Shown: positions 1-6,126 of the stretch, in pieces | How positions within the stretch are numbered: position 1 is the stretch's first letter | Layout: the number at the start of each line of letters is the position of its first letter | Virus record (IMG/VR): IMGVR_UViG_3300034072_002233 | Coordinates: 1 to 40,732 of that record | Length of the DNA: 40,732 nucleotides | Reading direction: 5' to 3' (one strand) | Source: a virus | Position numbers and translations under genes: made by a program | Notes under the pieces: generated by a model | What the model saw: the letters and a program-made list of their open reading frames with translations, nothing else | What the model was told of the DNA's origin: nothing | The model's database searches: none

Positions 1-1251
1 TTGCTCACCGATACACAGTGCAGGAAGGCGAAAGCCGCCGAAAAGCCCCAAAAACTGTTCGATGGACGCGGCCTGTATCTCTTCGTGGCGACGAGCGGCG
101 TCAAGTCATGGCGGCTCAAATATCGCTTCGGAGAGAAGGAGAAGACGCTGACGATCGGGCGCTATCCCGATCATTCTCTGCAAGAGGCGAGGGACGCCTG
201 TATCGCCGCGCACAAGCAGCTGGCGACGGGTATCGATCCATCGATGGACAAGCGGCAAAAGAAAGCGGCGCGCAACGCGGCTGCCGGCGCCACCTTCGAA
301 TCGCTGGCGCTGGCCTGGCATCAGGAGCAGGTTGCGACCTGGAGCGGGCGCTACGCCAAGACTGTGCTGAATGCGATCACCCGCGATCTGATTCCCTACT
401 GGGGGAAATATCCGATCGGCGAGATTACCAAGCCCATGGTGATCGAGCGATTGAAGGCAATCGAGAAGCGGGCGATCGAGACCGCGAAGCGGGCGCAGCA
501 GCACATGATCGAGATCTTCGACTTTGCGATCGGGCTGGGACACGACTTCGTAAACCCAGCGGCGACTCGCATTTCGCTCAAGCCGCTGCAGCAGGTGAAG
601 CGCCCGGCCATCACCAAGCTGGACGAGTTGAAGACCATGTTGTGGACGGTCGAGCAATCCAGGGCGCGGCCAGTCACGAAGCTTGCCTCGCGGTTCATCG
701 CGCTAACGGCCGTCCGACCGGGCGTGGTGCAGAGCTTGCCTTGGGCAGAACTGGATGGCCTGGATCGCGAGGATCCGATCTGGATCGTTCCTGCAGCCCG
801 GATGAAGCTATCGCAAGAACGCAAGCAGGAAGAGGCTTTCGATCATCACGTGCCGCTCGCCACGCAGGCGATGGAGGTGATTGCTTCGCTGAAGGTGCTG
901 ACGGGGCGTGGACCGCTGGCGTTCCCGCAGAGCCGATCGACGCGCAAGCCCCTGAGCGATGCCACGATTTCGAAGATGTATCGAGATTGCGGCTATACGG
1001 GCCAGCACGTGCCGCACGGATGGCGCTCGTCCTTCAGCACGATCATGAACGAACTTGCCGCCGCGCGCGATCGTCCGGAAGACCGAGCTATCATCGATCT
1101 CATGCTGGCGCATCGGCCGCGTGGGACCGAGTCGATCTACAATCGGTCGGTGTACATGCCGCGCCGGCGCGCGATCGCGCAGGAATGGGCGGACATGCTG
1201 TTGGAGGGGCTGCCACCAGCCTCTGCCCTGTTGGTTATGCCGAGCAGCTGA
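1..1251 (+). CDS. int: P4-type tyrosine integrase (int1)
   Basis: This is a 416-residue site-specific recombinase of the P4 family (DUF4102 arm-binding domain followed by a catalytic domain). Residues 1-90 carry the usual N-terminal motif with DGRGLYLFV. The catalytic set is visible: Arg239 in TAVRPG, Lys269, His339-x-x-Arg342 in HGWR, His371 and the nucleophile Tyr380 in IYNRS. Length is normal. The first codon is TTG at base 1; the protein begins where family members begin, so little or nothing is missing, but bases upstream are not in the window. The rep-like gene follows after 19 bp, probably in one transcript. If the window is circular, alpA lies directly upstream and its TGA is the in-frame stop that forces the TTG start. 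The protein belongs to the same subfamily as the integrase at 3335-4507 (both have HVPHGWR-SFSTIMNE), yet the two are clearly diverged. A function in integration or excision is well supported; the target site is unknown. Confidence 0.93.
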   Translation: MLTDTQCRKAKAAEKPQKLFDGRGLYLFVATSGVKSWRLKYRFGEKEKTLTIGRYPDHSLQEARDACIAAHKQLATGIDPSMDKRQKKAARNAAAGATFESLALAWHQEQVATWSGRYAKTVLNAITRDLIPYWGKYPIGEITKPMVIERLKAIEKRAIETAKRAQQHMIEIFDFAIGLGHDFVNPAATRISLKPLQQVKRPAITKLDELKTMLWTVEQSRARPVTKLASRFIALTAVRPGVVQSLPWAELDGLDREDPIWIVPAARMKLSQERKQEEAFDHHVPLATQAMEVIASLKVLTGRGPLAFPQSRSTRKPLSDATISKMYRDCGYTGQHVPHGWRSSFSTIMNELAAARDRPEDRAIIDLMLAHRPRGTESIYNRSVYMPRRRAIAQEWADMLLEGLPPASALLVMPSS

Positions 1252-1270
1252 CGCGCAAGGCGGTGCGCGC

Positions 1271-1987
1271 ATGACGGCCTGGTCCTTTGGCTCGGTCGCC
1301 GACCGCCTCGTTGCCAACAACAAGCCCGGCCGGCGCACGGAACAGCCGGTCCGCCGGCACAGCTACGACGTCAACGACCGACGCGCCCAGGTCTTCCGGC
1401 CGATCGGCGACGGAACGAAGGTCGGCGCCATGCGCTGGCGCGATCGCTATCTGCAGACAGCCGAAGAATATGATCGGCAGATGAAGAAGAAGGGGGAGCG
1501 CCACCCGCTCGGCGCCAACGCGCTGCGCGTGCTGAAGGCGCTGCTCTGGCTTCCCGGGCTGGACTTCAAGACCGGCCGGCTCGAGCCGGCGATCGCCACG
1601 ATTCAGGACCTGACCGGCTACGCGCGCAAGACCGTGGTCGACGCCATGCGGCGGCTGAAGGACCATGGCTTCCTGAATTGGGTGCGGCGCACGGAAAAGA
1701 CCGGCAACGAGCCCGGCGAGGGGCCGCGCGTCAAACAGGCGACCAACGCCTATTTCTTCGATCTGCACCGGATGCACAAGCGGGCACAGATGCGCCTGGT
1801 GCAGCTGCTGAAGAAGTGCATGCCCGTGGCCGGGCCCCCCAGTGCTGATAGCCTGGATGGCGCTGAGGTGGCCCGGGAACCTGCCTGTGATCCCAAACTC
1901 GCATCGATCCTGGCTCGTATGGAGGCGGCCTTCGAAGGGGAGGGTGCGAGTTCAGATACGGGTCGGAATCCCGGGAAAGAATTATAA
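1271..1987 (+). CDS. Winged-helix, replication-initiator-like protein
   Basis: This 238-residue protein has a central helix-turn-helix region (about residues 95-140, with LTGYARKTVVDAMRRLKDHGFLNWVRR). It resembles the winged-helix domains of plasmid replication proteins and DnaT/phage O-like initiators found on sphingomonad plasmids and mobile elements. The N-terminal 75 residues are basic and the C-terminal tail is acidic and poorly conserved in character. The ATG at 1271 was chosen because an upstream extension would read through the integrase gene in another frame. It sits 19 bp behind int1 and ends just before the hairpin cluster at 2064-2130. I see no helicase, primase or polymerase gene elsewhere in the window, so this is the best replication candidate. 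Its role is inferred from fold and context; it could instead be a transcription regulator. Confidence 0.7.
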   Translation: MTAWSFGSVADRLVANNKPGRRTEQPVRRHSYDVNDRRAQVFRPIGDGTKVGAMRWRDRYLQTAEEYDRQMKKKGERHPLGANALRVLKALLWLPGLDFKTGRLEPAIATIQDLTGYARKTVVDAMRRLKDHGFLNWVRRTEKTGNEPGEGPRVKQATNAYFFDLHRMHKRAQMRLVQLLKKCMPVAGPPSADSLDGAEVAREPACDPKLASILARMEAAFEGEGASSDTGRNPGKEL

Positions 1988-2063
1988 GAGGGATAAGGAC
2001 TGCCTTCGGCAGACGCTATTAGCGGTCACGCACGCACCCCCACCCCCCAATTTAACACCCCAG

Positions 2064-2130
2064 GCGCTCCCCCGCGCCGTAGGGGGCGGGAAGGCTGTGG
2101 CCTTCCCGCTTGGCTCCCCAGGGGGCCAAG
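2064..2130. terminator. Cluster of hairpins between convergent genes
   Basis: Three inverted repeats lie in the gap between the rep-like gene (+) and dam (-). The best is a perfect 10-bp stem, GCGGGAAGGC at 2086-2095 and GCCTTCCCGC at 2100-2109, with a TGTG loop. It is flanked by CGCTCCCCC/GGGGGCG on the left and by TTGGC-TCCCC/GGGG-GCCAA at 2110-2129 on the right. No long T tract follows on either strand, so factor-independent termination is not certain. The position between two converging operons fits a bidirectional terminator. Confidence 0.6.
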
Positions 2131-2133
2131 AGG

Positions 2134-2985
2134 TTAGGATCGCGCTTCGGCGCTGATCGGGGCGCGGTCGGCATCGTCGAGCGGGAAGTTGGCGATGATC
2201 AGCTCGCCCGCTCTCTTGGCCCGGCCGGTTGCTGCGGTCGAAACGCTGTATGTCACCTCGACCGGCTGGATCTCGAACCGCGAAAATGCAGCCCGCGCGC
2301 CAGGCGTATCGTTGATCGATAACAGGAAGCGCCCGCGGATCCCCGCGAGCTGTTCGGCCAGGCGCTCAAAATCATCCCGCGCGAAAACACCGGTGCCATA
2401 GTCCGTCTCGCAATCCCAATAGGGCGGATCGAGATAGAAGAGCATGCCCGGCCGATCGTAGCGCCGGATGAAGTCGCCATAGGGCAGGCGCTCGATGACG
2501 ACCGGCTGAAGCCGGTCCCGGATAGACGATAAGGTGGCGCGCAGCCGGGCGAGATTGAAGCGCGCCGGCGATGCGCTGTCGACGCCGAAACTGCGGCCGA
2601 CGACCTTCCCGCCGAAGGCCAGACGCTGCAGATAGAGGAAACGCGCGGCGCGCTCGATGTCAGTGAGGCCGGCCGGGTCGACCGCGCGCAGTCGGTCGAA
2701 TTCGGCTCGGCTGGCCAGCGTCCATTCCAGCTCGTCGACCAGGGCCTGATAATGCCGGCGCACCACACGGAACAGCGTGGTGACATCGCCGGATATATCA
2801 TTGATCGCTTCGAAACGCGGCCGGGCCGCACGGCGAAAGAATATCCCGCCCATGCCAACGAACGGCTCGGCATAGCCATCATGGTCGATCGACTGGATGA
2901 TGCTGCAGATCCGGCGCGCCAGGTTGCGCTTGCCGCCAAGATAGCCGGCTGCCGGGGAGATGGGGGTGATGGTTTCGAGGGTCAT
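2134..2985 (-). CDS. dam: DNA N6-adenine methyltransferase, D12 class (Dam-like)
   Basis: This 283-residue D12-class enzyme transfers a methyl group from S-adenosylmethionine to adenine N6. Motif YLGGKR near the N-terminus and FVGMGG at about residue 42 form the cofactor site, and the catalytic DPPYW motif lies at about residues 186-190. GATC is the usual target of the class, but specificity cannot be read from sequence. The ATG at 2985 is chosen because AAAGG lies 7 bp upstream; a TTG two codons earlier is possible. The start lies inside the com-like gene, an arrangement like Mu com-mom. Phages use such enzymes to protect their DNA from host restriction or to control their own genes. No partner restriction enzyme is present, so it is an orphan methylase. 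Confidence 0.9.
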   Translation of the reverse strand: MTLETITPISPAAGYLGGKRNLARRICSIIQSIDHDGYAEPFVGMGGIFFRRAARPRFEAINDISGDVTTLFRVVRRHYQALVDELEWTLASRAEFDRLRAVDPAGLTDIERAARFLYLQRLAFGGKVVGRSFGVDSASPARFNLARLRATLSSIRDRLQPVVIERLPYGDFIRRYDRPGMLFYLDPPYWDCETDYGTGVFARDDFERLAEQLAGIRGRFLLSINDTPGARAAFSRFEIQPVEVTYSVSTAATGRAKRAGELIIANFPLDDADRAPISAEARS

Positions 2986-3178
2986 GGTCAAGCCTTTTGG
3001 CGGCCGCTCGATCGGCGGTCGGGTTCGGGCTCACGGGCCTCAAGGAATTGAAAGCGCCGCAGCGGCGGCACTTGATCTCGATGACGCCGGCGATCGCGCC
3101 GGGCTCAGACTTGAAAAGCAGCGCGCGGCAGGATGCGCAGCGATTGGAAACGCAGGCGAAATCAATTGACGAATGCAT
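2879..3178 (-). CDS. com: Com-like zinc-finger translational activator
   Basis: The protein has two CxxC pairs (Cys14/Cys17 and Cys37/Cys40) spaced as in the Mu Com family, with the typical IKCRRCG-x-N core in the first 46 residues. In Mu, Com binds the mom mRNA and opens its ribosome-binding site. Here the reading frame goes on to 99 residues and overlaps the start of dam by 107 nt, so the second half is coded by the same DNA as the dam N-terminus and is probably unconstrained. The ATG at 3178 is chosen because the Cys-rich domain begins there. Com followed by a methylase is a recurrent phage pair. The family assignment is strong; activation of dam is inferred. Confidence 0.82.
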   Translation of the reverse strand: MHSSIDFACVSNRCASCRALLFKSEPGAIAGVIEIKCRRCGAFNSLRPVSPNPTADRAAAKRLDHDPRNHHPHLPGSRLSWRQAQPGAPDLQHHPVDRP

Positions 3179-3325
3179 GAGGGTTCGCTCCAACACCCCA
3201 GCCCGTTGCGCGGGTGCGGGGCGGCCAGTCGGCCAGCTGTGTCGTGGCGAGTGTAGTCCTCGTCGGTTCATCGGGTGGCAGCCCGGTAGCCCCCGCTCCC
3301 GGCGCCAGACGCACCGAAAGGGAAG

Positions 3326-3341
3326 CACATAAATTTATGTG
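3326..3341. promoter_or_regulatory. 16-bp perfect palindrome at the end of int2
   Basis: CACATAAATTTATGTG is a perfect palindrome and very AT-rich for this DNA. It overlaps the int2 stop codon (3335-3337) and lies about 150 bp upstream of com on the minus strand. It could be a protein-binding site or the core of a promoter for com-dam. No function is shown. Confidence 0.45.
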
Positions 3342-4507
3342 TTCAACATCGCGCCCCAACGCTCGAACAGGCTGCGACGTTGGTCGAGCAGCTGGGCGCG
3401 ATTATAGGCGGCCTCACTTTCGCTGGCGCCCTTGGGTGCATGGGCCAGCGCCAGATCGATCGCGGCGCGTTCGAGCGGGAACCGCTCATTCATGATCGTC
3501 GAAAAGGATGCGCGCCAGCCATGGGGGACGTGGCGGCCGGCATAGCCCGCGCGCTTGTAGAGCGCGCCGATCGCCGCCTCGTTGATCGGAAACACCGCGC
3601 CGGATCGGGTATCATACCCGATCTTCTCGATCTCTTTCAGCACAGCGACGGCCGCGTCGCTGAGCGGTACGATATGATCATTAGCGGCGTCGGCCTTGCG
3701 CGCCTTCTTCAGCTTCATCCGCTCGGCCGGGATGCGCCATAGCGGAGCGGCGCCGTCGAGATCCTCGAATTCTTCCCAGCGCGCGCCCAGCAGCGCGCCC
3801 ATCCGCACGGCGGTCAATGCCAGGAAGCGCGACGCCAGGCGCACGATCGGCGGGCCGCCGGCGCGATCGCACGCGGCGAGCAGCGCGCGCAGCTGGTCGA
3901 CATCGAGGAGAGCGGGCTGGTGGCGCGCGATCGGCGCGGGCCTTAGCGCGCGCGTCACGACGGCGGCGGGATCCTGGTCGATCAAGCCTTCAGCGATCGC
4001 GAAGCAGAAGACGGCCGAGATCCGTTGACGGATGCGCCGGGCCGTCTCGATCGATCCGCGCGCCTCGATGTCGCGCAGGACCTGCAGCACTGCCGGCGCG
4101 CCGATCGCGCCGATCGGCATGGCGCCTAACTCGGGAAAGACATCGCGCGCCAGGCTGTCGATGACATCGGCGCCGTGGCGCTCGGTCCAATGCTCCAGCT
4201 GCAGGGCGTGCCACTGACGCGCGACAAATTCGAACGTGCAAATTTGCACGGCGACTTTCCGCACCGACGGATCCACGCCCTGGGCGACCAAGCCGCGCGC
4301 GCCTTCGGCGCGATCGCGTGCGTCGACCAGCTGCAGGTCGGGCCATTGGCCCAGGCACAGCAGCTTCTCCCGGCCATCAATTCGATAGCGTAGCCGCCAG
4401 CTGCGTAGGCCGGTCGGCGTGATGAAAAGGAAGAGGCCGCGTTCATCGAACATTTTATAGGCGCGCGATCGCGGCCGCGCGGCTTTCACCGCGGCGTTAC
4501 TGAGCAT
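3335..4507 (-). CDS. int: P4-type tyrosine integrase (int2)
   Basis: This is a second, intact P4-family integrase of 390 residues. The DUF4102 arm-binding domain occupies about residues 1-90 (FDERGLFLFI) and the catalytic domain about 200-390, with Arg235, Lys265, His329/Arg332 (HGWR), His356 and Tyr368 in AYNR. No break or missing residue is seen. The ATG at 4507 has no clear ribosome-binding site. Upstream, beyond the divergent gene at 4541, lie direct repeats and a hairpin (4836-4875) that could be recombination sites. Downstream come com and dam on the same strand. Two complete integrases in one phage-size element are unusual; which one drives integration cannot be told from sequence. Confidence 0.93.
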   Translation of the reverse strand: MLSNAAVKAARPRSRAYKMFDERGLFLFITPTGLRSWRLRYRIDGREKLLCLGQWPDLQLVDARDRAEGARGLVAQGVDPSVRKVAVQICTFEFVARQWHALQLEHWTERHGADVIDSLARDVFPELGAMPIGAIGAPAVLQVLRDIEARGSIETARRIRQRISAVFCFAIAEGLIDQDPAAVVTRALRPAPIARHQPALLDVDQLRALLAACDRAGGPPIVRLASRFLALTAVRMGALLGARWEEFEDLDGAAPLWRIPAERMKLKKARKADAANDHIVPLSDAAVAVLKEIEKIGYDTRSGAVFPINEAAIGALYKRAGYAGRHVPHGWRASFSTIMNERFPLERAAIDLALAHAPKGASESEAAYNRAQLLDQRRSLFERWGAMLNT

Positions 4508-4540
4508 ATACCGATGTCCAGATTTTTGAAGGAGGTATTA

Positions 4541-4777
4541 GTGCGACCGACACCAGGGCAATTGATGCTGGCGCGGAATGCGGCTCACAACACCGAAGAA
4601 GGACGCTGGGTTTCCGTTTACGCCGGTGCTCATAGCTTGCTTTTTGTGGAGTGTTCGGTGGCAGATCTTGAAGAAGACCAGCCTGCTGCGTTGGTTGGTC
4701 TCGATCATGACGGGAACGAGATCATCGTCGATATCGCGCAGCTGACTGCTATCCGAGTGATTCCGCCGTCCGATTGA
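4541..4777 (+). CDS. Hypothetical protein, divergent from int2
   Basis: I do not recognise this 78-residue protein. It looks soluble and somewhat acidic, with alternating hydrophobic stretches typical of a small beta-rich fold (WVSVYAGAHSLLFVECSV, then NEIIVDIAQLTAIRVI). The GTG at 4541 is chosen because a near-perfect ribosome-binding site AAGGAGGT lies at 4529-4536; an in-frame ATG at 4514 lacks one. It is divergent from int2 with about 30 bp between the starts, and runs against the late operon, so it must have its own promoter. It may be a lysogenic cargo gene or a recombination accessory factor; neither is shown. Confidence 0.7.
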   Translation: MRPTPGQLMLARNAAHNTEEGRWVSVYAGAHSLLFVECSVADLEEDQPAALVGLDHDGNEIIVDIAQLTAIRVIPPSD

Positions 4778-4835
4778 CGACGGACAACCCCTCCGTCGCG
4801 CCCAGTCCATTAATGGCGGTTTTCCGCGATAAATT

Positions 4836-4861
4836 GGGTATGCGCCCAACGGGCGATACCC
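4836..4861. terminator. Strong hairpin after the late operon
   Basis: GGGTAT-G-CGCCC (4836-4847) can pair with GGGCG-ATACCC (4851-4861): 11 pairs with a single bulged G and an AAC loop. On the minus strand it lies just past the last lysis-module gene (4877-5059) and is followed by AATTTATC, so it may end the late transcript. It shares bases with the direct repeats at 4853-4875 and may instead belong to a recombination site. Confidence 0.5.
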
Positions 4862-4875
4862 CACGCGATACCCCA
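4853..4875 (+). repeat. Tandem 11-bp direct repeats, possible integrase arm sites
   Basis: GCGATACCCCA occurs at 4853-4863 and again at 4865-4875, a 12-bp period. A related inverted half (TTGGGTATGCG) begins at 4834. Repeats of this kind near an integrase start often bind the integrase N-terminal domain, as in P4 and lambda attP. They lie about 350 bp upstream of the int2 start. Assignment as an attachment region is inferred. Confidence 0.4.
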
Positions 4876-4876
4876 G

Positions 4877-5059
4877 CTAGACTTGGCTTTCGGCTTGATC
4901 CTCGCTAGAGCGACCGGGATCCCGACGCATTCTGTCATCGCGGCGTGCGTCGGGGTCACCTTCCCGCGTCAGGCGATCAATCGCCGCCTGGGCGAATGCC
5001 ACGGCGATGGTGCGGCCGATCCAGGCCGCGATTTTTCCGACCGGAATCTTCATGCGCAT
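4877..5059 (-). CDS. Small protein after the endolysin
   Basis: This 60-residue protein has a moderately hydrophobic N-terminal helix (about residues 8-27, KIAAWIGRTIAVAFAQAAI) and a very hydrophilic, Arg/Asp-rich tail. It overlaps the end of the endolysin gene by 10 bp, so it is likely co-translated and late. The position is where lysis accessory proteins or spanins are found, but there is no lipobox and no convincing transmembrane segment with a long periplasmic domain. Function unknown. Confidence 0.5.
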   Translation of the reverse strand: MRMKIPVGKIAAWIGRTIAVAFAQAAIDRLTREGDPDARRDDRMRRDPGRSSEDQAESQV

Positions 5060-5649
5060 TTCTCCAGGGGGACGTTGCCAATCCGCAGGTTGACCCAGCC
5101 GTTGCGGAAAACCTTCAGCTTTGCATTCGCCGCGATCAGTCGATCATATTCGGCCAGCTGCTTGGCATCGAGGCGGGGGATCATGGTCCGGCACAGCAGG
5201 ATGCGCTGACAGGTGCGGAAGCCGGCGACGGTCGCCGGGCCGACCTGGCCGTCCACCTTCAGCTTCAGCGTTGGGCAGACTTCGTTGAGCGATTGCTGGA
5301 AGAAGCGCGACGGCCGCGCCGGGCCCATATTGACGCTGGTGTCGAACAACTCGGTGGTGACCGCCGGATCCAGGTCGATCAGCGGGACGAAGCCGGGCTT
5401 CACCAGATAGCCCTGATAATAGATGCTGTTGACGACGGCATCCGGGATCGACTTCATCGGGCCGGTATAGCCATATTCGACGGCGACCTTCTTGGTGATC
5501 CCTTTGTTCGTCTCGCCGCCCGGGTCATTGGGGTGGTTCACATAGCCGCCTTCGACCTTCTTGGTCGGCGCCATGATTTCCAGGGCGATCGGCGACAAGG
5601 CAGTGAGCGCCGCGGCGGAGGCCGCGACGACAATCTTAATCTTGCTCAT
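5050..5649 (-). CDS. Endolysin, glycoside hydrolase family 108
   Basis: This 199-residue lysozyme-like enzyme cuts the glycan strands of peptidoglycan. The family signature EGGYVNHPNDPGGETNKGIT covers residues 33-52, with Glu33 the likely catalytic acid. A C-terminal peptidoglycan-binding-like region (residues 130-165) contains KVDGQVGPATV. Residues 4-26 form an Ala-rich, weakly hydrophobic segment after a Lys-rich start, as in signal-arrest-release endolysins, so secretion may not need the holin. It lies 4 bp downstream of the holin gene. Assignment is firm. Confidence 0.92.
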   Translation of the reverse strand: MSKIKIVVAASAAALTALSPIALEIMAPTKKVEGGYVNHPNDPGGETNKGITKKVAVEYGYTGPMKSIPDAVVNSIYYQGYLVKPGFVPLIDLDPAVTTELFDTSVNMGPARPSRFFQQSLNEVCPTLKLKVDGQVGPATVAGFRTCQRILLCRTMIPRLDAKQLAEYDRLIAANAKLKVFRNGWVNLRIGNVPLEKCA

Positions 5650-5653
5650 GATG

Positions 5654-5833
5654 TCAGTCCTTTCGGCCGGTCAGCCGCTTGGCGGTGTCGGTTTCCCAGA
5701 TCCGGATCGCGGTCCAGATGATCGTCATCAGCGCGGCGATCGAGGGCAGGATGTTGGCGATCGTGCCCAGCAGGACGCCAAAAGAGAGGCCATCGGCGAC
5801 GTGTTTCATCGCCGCCTGGTCAAAGTCGTTCAT
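5654..5833 (-). CDS. Holin
   Basis: This 59-residue membrane protein has a hydrophobic block at about residues 15-45 (SFGVLLGTIANILPSIAALMTIIWTAI) and a charged C-terminus (WETDTAKRLTGRK), as in small phage holins of the T7-like class II group. The ATG at 5833 begins the family-like MNDFDQ segment; the upstream extension is not hydrophobic and crosses a GC-rich hairpin leader. It is directly followed by the endolysin. Holins time lysis by opening the inner membrane. The call rests on size, topology and position. Confidence 0.82.
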   Translation of the reverse strand: MNDFDQAAMKHVADGLSFGVLLGTIANILPSIAALMTIIWTAIRIWETDTAKRLTGRKD

Positions 5834-5912
5834 TTTGCTGTCTCTGCTGTTATGGGATTTGCGACCCAAGCGTGACGACGCGCGGGTTGCCGGCTGCTCA
5901 GCGGTTGCCGGC

Positions 5913-5957
5913 GATCCCGGCGCCTGAACCGTGCTGTTGCAACCAGGCGCCGGGATC
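5913..5957. promoter_or_regulatory. 14-bp perfect stem-loop ahead of a small plus-strand gene
   Basis: GATCCCGGCGCCTG (5913-5926) pairs exactly with CAGGCGCCGGGATC (5944-5957) around a 17-nt loop. It lies between the holin and the 47-residue gene at 5977, and ends 9 nt before that gene's ribosome-binding site. No T tract follows on either strand. It may terminate or slow late transcription, or act as a leader structure for the plus-strand gene. Confidence 0.55.
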
Positions 5958-5976
5958 ATTGGGTAACGGAGGACAG

Positions 5977-6120
5977 ATGAAGACAGTCCGCGCCTATGCG
6001 CTTGCCGCCCTGGCCCTCATCACCATCATGAACATTGTCCCTCCGTTCGCCACCATCGCAAAGAACAAGCTGACTGCGGCTATTCCCTGGCTAGCGCGCG
6101 ACTTCGGCAAGGTCCGTTAA
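5977..6120 (+). CDS. Small hydrophobic protein opposed to the late operon
   Basis: This 47-residue protein starts at an ATG with a strong ribosome-binding site (AACGGAGGA, about 4 nt upstream). Residues 6-26 are hydrophobic (AYALAALALITIMNIVPPF), then a basic amphipathic tail follows, so it looks like a membrane peptide or a secreted peptide with an uncleaved signal. It runs against the late genes between holin and tail spike and ends 7 bp short of the tail-spike stop. Genes placed this way are often expressed in the lysogen. I do not recognise a family. Confidence 0.6.
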   Translation: MKTVRAYALAALALITIMNIVPPFATIAKNKLTAAIPWLARDFGKVR

Positions 6121-6126
6121 AGACCC

